Below are positions 32,867-41,109 of a stretch of 52,142 bases of DNA, one piece after another; the first letter of the stretch is position 1; each line of letters opens with the position of its first letter. This DNA comes from an uncultured Mediterraneibacter sp. (GTDB taxonomy: Bacteria; Bacillota; Clostridia; Lachnospirales; Lachnospiraceae), in contig CALWTQ010000019.1 of NCBI GenBank assembly GCA_944384505.1, positions 1-52,142 of the forward strand. The letters run 5' to 3'. The notes beneath the pieces are model-generated. The model worked only from the letters and a program-made list of their open reading frames with translations. It ran no database searches and was not told the DNA's origin. Position numbers and translations under genes: made by a program.

Positions 32867-32872
32867 TATAAT
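32867..32872 (+). promoter_or_regulatory. -10 box of the 6S RNA gene
   Basis: A perfect TATAAT sits about ten bases before the expected 5' end of the 6S RNA. The -35 at 17-bp spacing (TCGTAA, 32844-32849) is a poor match. Confidence 0.5.
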
Positions 32873-32879
32873 ACTTGTA

Positions 32880-33111
32880 GAGTTAACAGAGAAGTTAATC
32901 TGGGATGTGCGACAACCCTGTAATTTTGAACCTACATTTGTTTAAACGGGATTCCTATATTTCTGTAATATGTCAGGCCTCCATTGCGCAGTGGACGACA
33001 GAAAAGCAGATGCGGTTGCCCACCTGGCTGCGGCTAGGACTCAAAATACAGGACCGGCATTTTGGGTGAACTACTAAAGATAAAGGCGGTCGTTTTGTAC
33101 GGCCGCTTTTT
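32880..33111 (+). ncRNA. ssrS: 6S RNA
   Basis: The sequence matches the clostridial 6S RNA pattern: CCTGTAATTTTGAACC, then CCTACATTTGTTTAAACGGG and GTCAGGCCTCC, then GGACTCAAAATACAGG. The stretches CCTGTA-TTTTGA (32918-32930) and TCAAAATACAGG (33041-33052) pair to close the large central bubble, and AAACGGGAT is shared with Bacillus 6S-1. 6S RNA mimics an open promoter and binds SigA RNA polymerase in stationary phase. The 3' end is a terminator hairpin (GCGGTCG 33086-33092, CGGCCGC 33100-33106) plus five T residues. The exact 5' end is inferred from the -10 box. Confidence 0.78.
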
Positions 33112-33122
33112 GCTAGTACATC

Positions 33123-33217
33123 GTTACTATTCAAATCAGTCTTAGCCCCGTAAGGGGCGAAACTGAAGCGCGTAAGCGCGACGAGTGCGTATGCGGGTGG
33201 GGGCTGTGAATAGTAAC
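33123..33217. repeat. Nested-hairpin element with GUAA tetraloops
   Basis: A perfect 11-bp inverted repeat, GTTACTATTCA (33123-33133) and TGAATAGTAAC (33207-33217), encloses two short hairpins with GTAA loops (GCCCC/GGGGC at 33145-33158 and GCGC/GCGC at 33168-33179) and a weaker one around TGCGTATGCG. No protein is encoded. It could be a REP/MITE-like extragenic repeat or a structured RNA; copies elsewhere in the genome would decide. Confidence 0.5.
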
Positions 33218-33305
33218 AGCGGAAAGGGAAGTGGCAGCGATATGTTAAAACAGCACTAGACACAACAACGTAATCATGATAAAGTAGAAATACTGGTCAA
33301 AGCAG

Positions 33306-33335
33306 AAAAGAAAGTTCATCAGAACTTTCTTTTTT
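33306..33335 (+). terminator. Terminator upstream of prfC
   Basis: AGAAAGTTC (33309-33317) pairs with GAACTTTCT (33322-33330) around a four-base loop and is followed by T residues. It ends a transcript coming from the 6S side or from a small unrecognised RNA between 33218 and 33305. Confidence 0.85.
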
Positions 33336-33387
33336 CGCGAAATCAAAGACCCGACACACTGTTTTTATGCATTTTGAGGTGATTAAG

Positions 33388-34980
33388 ATGTCTGATATGA
33401 TGAATGAGATAAAGAAGCGGCGCACGTTCGCCATTATTTCCCACCCTGACGCGGGGAAGACGACGCTTACGGAGAAGTTCCTGCTCTACGGAGGCGTCAT
33501 CAACACGGCGGGATCTGTAAAGGGAAAGGCCACGGCAAAGCATGCGGTTTCGGACTGGATGGAGATCGAGAAGGAGAGAGGTATCTCCGTGACTTCCTCT
33601 GTGCTCCAGTTCAACTACGGCGGATACTGCATCAACATTCTTGACACTCCGGGGCATCAGGATTTTTCGGAGGACACATACCGTACCCTGATGGCCGCGG
33701 ACTCGGCGGTCATGGTGATTGACGCGTCAAAGGGTGTGGAGGCTCAGACGCGGAAGCTGTTCAAGGTCTGTGCTATGAGACATATTCCTGTTTTTACCTT
33801 TATTAATAAGATGGACAGAGACGCGAAGGATACTCTGGAGCTTTTGGAAGATATAGAGAATGAACTCGGGATCCCCACCTGCCCGGTGAACTGGCCGATT
33901 GGATCAGGGAAGGCGTTCAAGGGAGTCTACGACCGGGAGCTGAAAGAGGTGGAGCTTTTCTCTGATACGAGAAAAGGTACCACCACAGGAGAGGTGAAGA
34001 AAGTTTCCATCAACAATCCTGAGGTGGACTGGCTCATCGGGACAGAGGCAAAGGTGACTCTGGCTGAGGAGATCGAACTTCTGGACGGGGCGTCCGCGGA
34101 GTTTGATCAGGATCTGGTGGACAAGGGAGAGCTTTCCCCGGTATTCTTCGGGTCTGCGCTCACGAACTTCGGCGTAGAGACGTTCCTGCAGCATTTCCTT
34201 AAGATGACTACATCGCCCCTGCCGAGAAAGTCGGATCACGGCCTGATTGACCCTATGACTGAGAAGGATTTCTCTGCCTTCGTATTTAAGATCCAGGCCA
34301 ATATGAATAAGGCCCACAGAGACAGGATTGCTTTCATGCGGATCTGCTCCGGCGAGTTCGACGCCGGGATGACTGTGTACCATGTACAGGGCGGGAAGGA
34401 CGTCCGGCTCTCTCAGCCGCAGCAGATGATGGCGAGTGAGAGGAAGATCATAGATAAGGCTTATGGCGGGGATATTATTGGCGTGTTCGATCCGGGAATC
34501 TTCTCCATCGGGGACACATTGACCACGTCAAAGGAGAAGTTTGCGTATGAAGGAATCCCTACCTTTGCGCCGGAGCATTTTGCAAGAGTGCGCCAGGTGG
34601 ATACTATGAAGAGGAAGCAGTTCGTCAAGGGAATCAATCAGATCGCCCAGGAGGGGGCGATCCAGATTTTCCAGGAATACAACACCGGTATGGAAGAGAT
34701 CATAGTGGGTGTTGTGGGGGTTCTGCAGTTCGATGTGTTGAAATATCGTCTGAAAAATGAGTACAATGTGGAAATCATCCTCGAGAATCTTCCATATGAG
34801 TATATTCGCTGGATCGAAAATGAGGATCTGGATCTGGATCATTTAAGCGGTACTTCGGATATGAAGAAGATCAAGGATCTGAAAGACCGTCCGCTGCTCC
34901 TATTTGTTCACGAGTGGAGCATCCGGATGACCCAGGAGCGCAACGAGGGACTGATCCTTTCAGAGTTCGGCCGGTCATAA
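33388..34980 (+). CDS. prfC: Peptide chain release factor 3
   Basis: A 530-residue translational GTPase, RF3. G1 is SHPDAGKTTLTEK at about residues 15-27, G3 DTPGHQDF, G4 INKMD; the C-terminal RF3 domains follow. RF3 removes RF1/RF2 from the ribosome after peptide release, using GTP. The frame opens at ATG 33367, but ATG 33388 follows TGAGGTG and gives the standard family start MSDMMNEIKKRRTFAIISHP. It stands alone between a terminator and the asp23 promoter, and is probably monocistronic. Confidence 0.95.
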   Translation: MSDMMNEIKKRRTFAIISHPDAGKTTLTEKFLLYGGVINTAGSVKGKATAKHAVSDWMEIEKERGISVTSSVLQFNYGGYCINILDTPGHQDFSEDTYRTLMAADSAVMVIDASKGVEAQTRKLFKVCAMRHIPVFTFINKMDRDAKDTLELLEDIENELGIPTCPVNWPIGSGKAFKGVYDRELKEVELFSDTRKGTTTGEVKKVSINNPEVDWLIGTEAKVTLAEEIELLDGASAEFDQDLVDKGELSPVFFGSALTNFGVETFLQHFLKMTTSPLPRKSDHGLIDPMTEKDFSAFVFKIQANMNKAHRDRIAFMRICSGEFDAGMTVYHVQGGKDVRLSQPQQMMASERKIIDKAYGGDIIGVFDPGIFSIGDTLTTSKEKFAYEGIPTFAPEHFARVRQVDTMKRKQFVKGINQIAQEGAIQIFQEYNTGMEEIIVGVVGVLQFDVLKYRLKNEYNVEIILENLPYEYIRWIENEDLDLDHLSGTSDMKKIKDLKDRPLLLFVHEWSIRMTQERNEGLILSEFGRS

Positions 34981-34988
34981 CTTTTCCT

Positions 34989-35016
34989 TTGCAAACGGGA
35001 CGATATTTGCTATAAT
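34989..35016 (+). promoter_or_regulatory. Promoter of asp23 and the following operon
   Basis: TTGCAA at 34989-34994 and a perfect TATAAT at 35011-35016 are separated by 16 bp. GGGAGG (35039-35044) and the ATG at 35053 follow. Confidence 0.7.
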
Positions 35017-35052
35017 GGGAAAAGAGATCAGACAAAACGGGAGGTTTTGAAT

Positions 35053-35436
35053 ATGGCAAAGGACGAAAGAAACACATATACGATACAGAATGACGCAAGT
35101 CTTGGCGAAGTGAAGATTGCGGACGAGGTTGTGGCGATTATCGCGGCGCTGGCGGCGACTGAGGTTGACGGAGTCGCTTCCATGGCCGGGAATATTACAA
35201 ACGAAGTGATCGGAAAGCTGGGAATCAAGAACCTTTCCAAGGGAGTGAAGGTTGACGTGCTCGAGGGCGTGGTAACTGTATCTCTCGCGCTGAATCTGAA
35301 ATACAATTACAGCATCATGGACGTGACGGCCAAGGTGCAGGAGAAAGTAAAGAATGCTGTGGAGAATATGACCGGCCTTGAAGTGGCTGACGTCAATATT
35401 AAAGTGGCCGGTGTAGAGATGGAGAAACAGGACTAA
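35053..35436 (+). CDS. Asp23/Gls24 family envelope-stress protein
   Basis: A 127-residue Asp23/Gls24 (YqhY-type) protein. The family core is present: GEVKIADEVVAIIAALAATE, then VDGVASMAG, and the C-terminal GLEVADVNIKVAGVEM. Asp23 proteins are abundant alkaline-shock proteins that associate with the cell envelope; YqhY of Bacillus is tied to the control of lipid synthesis. ATG 35053 is preferred to the TTG at 35047 because of the spacing from GGGAGG. In many Clostridia this gene follows spoIIIAH directly and precedes nusB, as part of the same conserved run. Confidence 0.92.
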   Translation: MAKDERNTYTIQNDASLGEVKIADEVVAIIAALAATEVDGVASMAGNITNEVIGKLGIKNLSKGVKVDVLEGVVTVSLALNLKYNYSIMDVTAKVQEKVKNAVENMTGLEVADVNIKVAGVEMEKQD

Positions 35437-35479
35437 AGATGTTCTCTCTTGTGTACGCCGGCGCCGCGTATGCGCGACG

Positions 35480-35503
35480 AAAGGGTGTCGTAAGACACCC
35501 TTT
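35480..35503 (+). other. 10-bp hairpin with GTAA loop between asp23 and nusB
   Basis: AAAGGGTGTC (35480-35489) and GACACCCTTT (35494-35503) pair perfectly across GTAA. After the stem only CGCTG follows, so termination would be weak; it may act as an attenuator or processing site. It shares the GUAA loop with the element at 33123-33217. Confidence 0.55.
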
Positions 35504-35533
35504 CGCTGTAGTATAAAGAAGAAAGGAACGGAT

Positions 35534-35941
35534 ATGATAAGGACAGTACTGCGGGAACACATTTTCAAGACGCTCTTCCAGGTTGAATTCAACGATGCGG
35601 GGGATATGCCTGTGCAGCTGGAATATTATTTTGACTCTCTGGAGGACGCCTCTGACCGGGACAAGGAGTATATTCAGAAGAAATATGAGGGCGTTGTCTC
35701 GAAGATTGAGGAGATTGACCGCCTGATAAATGAGAATACAGCGGGGTGGAAGACCGCCCGGATGAACAAGGTGGACCTCACCATTTTAAGACTCGCGGTG
35801 TACGAGATGAAATGGGATGAGGATGTGCCCATCGGCGTGGCGATCAATGAAGCTGTAGAGCTGGCGAAGCGCTTCGGAGGGGACAGCAGCTCTTCCTTTG
35901 TGAACGGAGTGCTCGGAAAGATTGCGAAACAGGGGTCCTGA
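35534..35941 (+). CDS. nusB: Transcription antitermination factor NusB
   Basis: A 135-residue all-helical NusB. The opening RTVLREHIFKTLFQVEF and the C-terminal LTILRLAVYEMKW, VPIGVAINEAVELAKRFGGD and VNGVLGKI blocks are the family signature. NusB, with NusE, binds boxA RNA and supports antitermination of rRNA operons. GAAAGGAACGG precedes the ATG. It is three bases from xseA, so the two are co-transcribed; folD, which often lies between them, is absent here. Confidence 0.95.
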   Translation: MIRTVLREHIFKTLFQVEFNDAGDMPVQLEYYFDSLEDASDRDKEYIQKKYEGVVSKIEEIDRLINENTAGWKTARMNKVDLTILRLAVYEMKWDEDVPIGVAINEAVELAKRFGGDSSSSFVNGVLGKIAKQGS

Positions 35942-35943
35942 AG

Positions 35944-37182
35944 ATGAAGAATGTCTATACGGTACGGCAGGTGAATTCCTATATCAAGAATATGTTCACC
36001 CAGGATTTTATGCTGAGCCGGATCTATGTAAAGGGCGAGGTTTCAAACTGTAAATACCATACATCGGGGCATATATACTTTTCCCTGAAAGATGAGTCCG
36101 GCATGATCGCCTGCGTGATGTTCGCGGGAAACAGGTCAGGGCTTTCTTTTCAATTGCGGGACGGACAGCAGGTGATTGCCCTTGGATCTGTCAGCGTCTA
36201 TGAGCGGGACGGCAAGTACCAGCTCTATGCCCGCCAGATCGTGCAGGACGGGGCCGGCGCGCTTTATGAGAAGTTCGAGGCTCTGAAAAAGGAGCTGGCG
36301 GAGATGGGGATGTTTGCGCCGGAGTATAAGCAGCCCATTCCCAAGTATGCGCACACGGTCGGTATTGTCACCGCTCCTACGGGGGCGGCTGTGCGGGATA
36401 TCATGAATATCTCTGCCCGGCGCAACCCTTATGTACAGCTGATTCTGTACCCGGCGCAGGTGCAGGGGGATGGAGCGGCGCAGAGTATTGTGAACGGGAT
36501 CCGCGCGCTGGAGGAGAAGAAGGTGGATGTGATGATCGTCGGGAGAGGCGGCGGAAGCATCGAAGATCTCTGGGCGTTTAACGAGGAGACTGTAGCGAGG
36601 GCGATTTTTGAGTGCAGGGTGCCGGTGATCTCCGCAGTGGGACATGAGACGGATACAACGATCGCGGACTTTGTGGCGGATATGCGCGCCCCCACTCCCT
36701 CTGCCGCGGCAGAGCTGGCAGTGTACAATGTGAGGGATACACTTGATTACATGGCTCAGAGACAGAGAATTCTCGGCCAGAGAATGGCCTATAAGATCCA
36801 GGAGAGCCGGAGCAGGGCGGAGCGATGCGGACTGCGCCTTAAGATGCTGCATCCCCGGCAGAAGCTCAATGAGAACCGGCAGTATATGGCGGATCTGGAG
36901 ACCCGTCTCAGATCCTGTATGGAGAACCGCCTGACCGGGGAGAAACACAGACTGGCGCTCTATATTGAGAAAATGAAAGGACTTTCGCCTCTCCTGAAGC
37001 TCAGTCAGGGCTATGCCTATGTGCAGACGGAAGAGGGGCGGAATGTAAGGAGTATATCCCAGGCAGGGCCGGGAGATCCGGTTGATATCTATGTGAGCGA
37101 CGGCCGGATACGGGCTGAGGTCAAAGCAGTGGAAAAGGAGGAGTACAGTGGAAGCGCAGAAAGCGGAACAGCAAAACAGTGA
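35944..37182 (+). CDS. xseA: Exodeoxyribonuclease VII large subunit
   Basis: A 412-residue XseA. It has an N-terminal OB fold (VYTVRQVNSYIKNMF then VKGEVSNCKYHTSGHIYFSL), the catalytic region with IPKYAHTVGIVTAPTGAAVR and GRGGGSIEDLWAFNEE, the GHETDTTIADFVADMRAPTP motif, and a C-terminal coiled coil. With XseB it forms exonuclease VII, which degrades single-stranded DNA in both directions. It overlaps xseB by 35 bases. Confidence 0.96.
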   Translation: MKNVYTVRQVNSYIKNMFTQDFMLSRIYVKGEVSNCKYHTSGHIYFSLKDESGMIACVMFAGNRSGLSFQLRDGQQVIALGSVSVYERDGKYQLYARQIVQDGAGALYEKFEALKKELAEMGMFAPEYKQPIPKYAHTVGIVTAPTGAAVRDIMNISARRNPYVQLILYPAQVQGDGAAQSIVNGIRALEEKKVDVMIVGRGGGSIEDLWAFNEETVARAIFECRVPVISAVGHETDTTIADFVADMRAPTPSAAAELAVYNVRDTLDYMAQRQRILGQRMAYKIQESRSRAERCGLRLKMLHPRQKLNENRQYMADLETRLRSCMENRLTGEKHRLALYIEKMKGLSPLLKLSQGYAYVQTEEGRNVRSISQAGPGDPVDIYVSDGRIRAEVKAVEKEEYSGSAESGTAKQ

Positions 37183-37438
37183 GCAGCAAAAGAGGGAGTG
37201 TCAGGATATTGAGCAGGAGAATCGTGAGCAGGAAGAAAATAAGGAGACTCTGGAAGGGCTGTTTGATCATCTTGAGGCCGTGATCCGGCAGATGGAGGAG
37301 GCGGACACTTCTCTGGAGGAATCTTTTGAGTTATATAACAAAGGCATGACCCTTCTGAAAAAATGCACCCAGACGATCGACGAAGTAGAGAAAAAGGTTC
37401 TTGTGCTGGATGAGAATGGAGAGACGCATGAATTTTAA
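37148..37438 (+). CDS. xseB: Exodeoxyribonuclease VII small subunit
   Basis: A 96-residue XseB starting with GTG behind AAGGAGGAG, inside the end of xseA. The C-terminal two thirds carry the conserved pattern GLFDHLEAVIRQMEEADTSL then ESFELYNKGMTLLKKC and IDEVEKKV. The first 35 residues are an unusual E/Q-rich extension (KAEQQNSEQQKRECQDIEQE) that is probably disordered. It overlaps ispA by 11 bases. Confidence 0.93.
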   Translation: MEAQKAEQQNSEQQKRECQDIEQENREQEENKETLEGLFDHLEAVIRQMEEADTSLEESFELYNKGMTLLKKCTQTIDEVEKKVLVLDENGETHEF

Positions 37439-38318
37439 AGAAAAATATCAGGAACGCACGAAAGAAATTGAGGGGATTCTGGCAAAATATCTTCCAAAGC
37501 CGGAAGGATACCAGAAGATTATTATGGAGGCCATGGAGTACAGCCTTATGGCGGGCGGAAAGCGCCTGCGCCCTATGCTGATGGGGGAGAGCTTCCGCAT
37601 GTTCGGGGGAGAGGGAGAGATCATTGAGCCGTTTATGGCAGCAATTGAGATGATCCATACCTATTCTCTCGTGCATGACGACCTGCCCGCAATGGACAAT
37701 GACGAATACAGAAGAGGAAGAAAGACCACCCATGTTGTATACGGGGAAGACATGGGAATCCTGGCAGGGGACGCCCTGTTAAACTATGCGTTTGAGACAG
37801 CGTGCTGCGCGTTTGATATGGAGCCGGAGAACAGCCTGCGCATTGGCCAGGCTATGAAAATACTCGGGCGTAAGGCGGGAGTCTACGGCATGGTGGGAGG
37901 CCAGGTTGTGGATGTGAAGGAAGCCGGGCATCAGGTATCCGGGGAAATGCTGGACTTTATCTACAGGCTGAAAACGGGCGCGCTGCTTGAGGCTTCTGTC
38001 ATGATCGGCGCAGTGCTTGCCGGCGCGTCAGAGGAAGAGACGGCAAAGATGGAGTCAGTGGCCGGAAAGATCGGTCTTGCCTTCCAGATCCAGGACGATA
38101 TCCTGGATGTGACGAGTACTACAGAGGTACTCGGGAAACCGGTACACAGCGACGAGAAAAATGAGAAGACCACATATGTCACCTGGAAAGGGCTGGAGAA
38201 GGCCCGCGAGGATGTGCCCCGGATGACAGAGGAAGCGATACAGGAGCTGGAGGGCCTTGGCAGAGAATGTGCATTCTTTAAAGAGATCCTGAACTGGCTT
38301 GTATACAGAGATAAATAA
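37428..38318 (+). CDS. ispA: Polyprenyl synthetase (farnesyl/geranyl diphosphate synthase)
   Basis: A 296-residue all-helical trans-prenyltransferase. The first aspartate-rich motif is DDLPAMD (84-90) and the second is in FQIQDDILDVT. It condenses isopentenyl diphosphate with allylic diphosphates to give C10-C15 chains that feed undecaprenyl and other prenyl products. The open frame begins upstream at 37401, but ATG 37428 has GGAGAG before it and matches the family N-terminus. It is followed by dxs, which makes the first intermediate of the same (MEP) pathway. Confidence 0.93.
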   Translation: MNFKEKYQERTKEIEGILAKYLPKPEGYQKIIMEAMEYSLMAGGKRLRPMLMGESFRMFGGEGEIIEPFMAAIEMIHTYSLVHDDLPAMDNDEYRRGRKTTHVVYGEDMGILAGDALLNYAFETACCAFDMEPENSLRIGQAMKILGRKAGVYGMVGGQVVDVKEAGHQVSGEMLDFIYRLKTGALLEASVMIGAVLAGASEEETAKMESVAGKIGLAFQIQDDILDVTSTTEVLGKPVHSDEKNEKTTYVTWKGLEKAREDVPRMTEEAIQELEGLGRECAFFKEILNWLVYRDK

Positions 38319-38377
38319 GCGTATGCATCCGGATGCAGGGATCCGAAGAATGCAGGGGATAAGCAGGGGGAAGTGTA

Positions 38378-40267
38378 ATGGTACTTGAAATGATCCAGAA
38401 ACCAAATGATATCAAGAAGCTCAGCAAAGAGCAGCTGCCCATCCTGGCGGACGAGATCCGTCAGTTTCTGATCGAGAAGATCAGCAGGACCGGCGGGCAT
38501 CTTGCCTCTAATCTGGGTGTGGTTGAACTGACTATGGCGCTTCATCTTACGCTGGATTTCCCGGAGGACAGGCTGATCTGGGATGTGGGGCATCAGTCCT
38601 ATACGCACAAGCTGCTGACCGGGAGAAAGGACGGGTTTGACGATCTGCGCAAATACGGCGGGATGAGCGGATTCCCCAAGCGCAAGGAAAGCGACTGCGA
38701 CGCTTTTGACACGGGGCACAGTTCTACCTCGGTTTCGGCCGGGCTGGGGTATGTGGCGGCCCGTGAGATCCTGGGGGAAGACCATGCGGTTGTCTCTGTG
38801 ATCGGGGACGGTTCCCTGACCGGAGGGATGGCTTATGAGGCTCTGAACAATGCTTCCAGGCTCAAGAGCAACTTTATCATTGTGCTCAATGACAACAATA
38901 TGTCTATCTCGGAAAATGTGGGAGGCATGTCAAAATATCTGAACGGGATCCGCACAGCCCAGGCATATACGGAACTGAAAAAAGGCGTTGAGGATACGCT
39001 GAAAAGAATACCGGGAAAAGGGGAGCGGATTATAAGCCAGATCCGCAGGACAAAGAGCGGGGTGAAGCAGCTCTTTGTCCCGGGGATGTTCTTTGAAGAT
39101 ATGGATATCACTTATCTGGGCCCTGTGGACGGGCATGACCTGCGCAAGCTCGTAAAGGTGCTGAGAGAAGCAAGGCGGGTGGAGCATGCAGTTCTGGTTC
39201 ATGTGATTACGGAGAAAGGGAAAGGGTATGCTCCTGCTGAGGAGAATCCTTCCCGGTTCCACGGGCCGGGCCCATTCGATATCGAGACAGGGGAACCCAA
39301 GGCAGTCAGCACAAGAGACACTTACACGGAAGTATTCTCAAAAGTGCTGGTGGATATTGCCAGAAAGGATGAGAAGGTGGCGGCCATCACGGCGGCCATG
39401 GCAGACGGAACAGGTCTTGCCGCCTTTGCAAAGCGGTTTCCGAACCGGTTCTTTGACGTAGGGATTGCGGAGGAGCACGCCATGACATTTGCCGCCGGGC
39501 TTGCGGCAGGAGGGATGAAGCCTGTCTTCGCTGTGTATTCTTCCTTCCTTCAAAGAGCCTATGATCAGACGCTGCATGATGTCTGTCTCCAGAATCTTCC
39601 GGTTGTGATCGCAGTGGACCGGGCGGGGCTTGTGGGGAGCGACGGCGAAACCCATCAGGGAGTGTTCGACCTCTCATTTTTGTCCACGATCCCGAATATG
39701 ACGGTGATCTCGCCGAAAAACAGGTGGGAGCTTGCGGATATGCTGCGGTTCGCCGTTGATTTCCAGTATCCCATCGCCATCCGCTACCCGAGGGGCGAGG
39801 CATACGAGGGTATGCAGGAGTTCAGAGCGCCCATCGAATACGGGAAAAGCGAGATTCTCTACGAGGAGGAAGAAATTGCGGTCATCTTTGTGGGGCATAT
39901 GGCAGAACTTGCGGACTCAGTGAGGAAACGCCTGAAAGAAAGCGGATACAGCTGTACGCTGGTCAATGCCCGGTTTGTCAAACCCCTGGATACAGAACTT
40001 CTGGAAACGCTGGCGAAGGATCACTGCCTGTTTATGACGATAGAGGAAAATGTCCTGACAGGCGGGTTTGGAGAGCAGGTCCTGGAGTATGTATCCAGGG
40101 CAAAGCTTGATGTCTATGTGCGCAATATCGGGATTTCCGATGATTATGTGGAGCACGGAAATGTAGAATTGCTGAGGAAAGAGGTCGGCCTGGACTGCGA
40201 TTCGATTGTAAAGCAGGCGACATCTGATTATCTGACGATAAAAGCGGGAGAAGGAAAGAAGCCATGA
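38378..40267 (+). CDS. dxs: 1-deoxy-D-xylulose-5-phosphate synthase
   Basis: A 629-residue thiamine-diphosphate enzyme that joins pyruvate and glyceraldehyde 3-phosphate in the first step of the MEP isoprenoid pathway. It shows the early motif GHQSYTHKLLTGRKD, the TPP-binding GDGSLTGGMAYEALNNA, and the second-domain GIAEEHAMTFAAGLAAGG with the catalytic glutamate. The length is typical. AGGGGGAAG precedes the ATG; the stop overlaps tlyA by four bases (ATGA). Confidence 0.97.
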   Translation: MVLEMIQKPNDIKKLSKEQLPILADEIRQFLIEKISRTGGHLASNLGVVELTMALHLTLDFPEDRLIWDVGHQSYTHKLLTGRKDGFDDLRKYGGMSGFPKRKESDCDAFDTGHSSTSVSAGLGYVAAREILGEDHAVVSVIGDGSLTGGMAYEALNNASRLKSNFIIVLNDNNMSISENVGGMSKYLNGIRTAQAYTELKKGVEDTLKRIPGKGERIISQIRRTKSGVKQLFVPGMFFEDMDITYLGPVDGHDLRKLVKVLREARRVEHAVLVHVITEKGKGYAPAEENPSRFHGPGPFDIETGEPKAVSTRDTYTEVFSKVLVDIARKDEKVAAITAAMADGTGLAAFAKRFPNRFFDVGIAEEHAMTFAAGLAAGGMKPVFAVYSSFLQRAYDQTLHDVCLQNLPVVIAVDRAGLVGSDGETHQGVFDLSFLSTIPNMTVISPKNRWELADMLRFAVDFQYPIAIRYPRGEAYEGMQEFRAPIEYGKSEILYEEEEIAVIFVGHMAELADSVRKRLKESGYSCTLVNARFVKPLDTELLETLAKDHCLFMTIEENVLTGGFGEQVLEYVSRAKLDVYVRNIGISDDYVEHGNVELLRKEVGLDCDSIVKQATSDYLTIKAGEGKKP

Positions 40268-41079
40268 AAGAACGCTTAGACGTATTACTTGTAAAGAGAA
40301 ATCTGGCTGAGTCCAGGGAGAAAGCGAAAGCGGTCATCATGTCCGGCTGCGTGTATGTGGACGGGCAGAAAGAGGATAAGGCGGGAAGCACCTTTCCTGC
40401 GGAAGTAAACATTGAGGTGCGGGGGCACACGCTCCCCTATGTGAGCCGCGGAGGCTTAAAGCTGGAAAAAGCGCTGGCGAACTTTGACGTGGATGTGAAA
40501 GGAAAGGTGTGCACGGATGTGGGGTCTTCCACAGGCGGGTTCACGGACTGCATGCTGCAGAACGGCGCGGCGAAGGTGTTCGCAATCGATGTGGGCAGGG
40601 GACAGCTGGACTGGAAGCTGAGAAACGACCCGAGAGTGGTGTGCATGGAGAAGACCAACATCCGCTATGTGACGCCTGAGGACATCGGGGAGCCGGTTGA
40701 TTTCTCCTCCATCGATGTATCCTTTATCTCTCTTACCAAGGTGCTTGTCCCGATCCGGGATTACCTGACAGCAGGCGGCGAGATTGTGGCGCTGATCAAG
40801 CCTCAGTTCGAAGCGGGGAGAGAGAAGGTCGGCAAGAAAGGCGTGGTGCGGGAGAGGAGCACTCACAGGGAAGTGATCCGGAAAGTAATGGATTATGCCA
40901 TGTCCATCGGATTCGACCTGTGCGCGCTTGATTTTTCTCCGATCCGCGGCCCGGAGGGAAATATAGAATATCTGATCCATCTGAAAAAGAGCGGGGAAGT
41001 GACCGGGAGAAACTGCGGCCTGGATCCGGACGCGGTGGTGGATAAGGCTTTCGCTACACTGGCTAAGCAGACAAGTTAA
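40264..41079 (+). CDS. tlyA: TlyA family rRNA 2'-O-methyltransferase
   Basis: A 271-residue protein with an N-terminal S4 RNA-binding domain (MKERLDVLLVKRNLAESREK, about 1-65) and an FtsJ-like SAM methyltransferase (GSSTGGFTDCMLQNGAAKVF; IDVSFISLTKVLVPIRDYL). In mycobacteria TlyA methylates 16S and 23S rRNA ribose positions; in clostridia it has no proven hemolysin role and rRNA methylation is the better call. It lies between dxs and nadK, its usual place in Firmicutes. Confidence 0.92.
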   Translation: MKERLDVLLVKRNLAESREKAKAVIMSGCVYVDGQKEDKAGSTFPAEVNIEVRGHTLPYVSRGGLKLEKALANFDVDVKGKVCTDVGSSTGGFTDCMLQNGAAKVFAIDVGRGQLDWKLRNDPRVVCMEKTNIRYVTPEDIGEPVDFSSIDVSFISLTKVLVPIRDYLTAGGEIVALIKPQFEAGREKVGKKGVVRERSTHREVIRKVMDYAMSIGFDLCALDFSPIRGPEGNIEYLIHLKKSGEVTGRNCGLDPDAVVDKAFATLAKQTS

Positions 41080-41109
41080 GACAGAAAAACAGACAACACG
41101 AGGTGCGGC

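Noticed and set aside
35480-35503. Hairpin between asp23 and nusB as a full terminator
   Set aside because: The stem is perfect but no T-run follows, so I list it only as a hairpin and keep asp23-nusB as possibly one operon.
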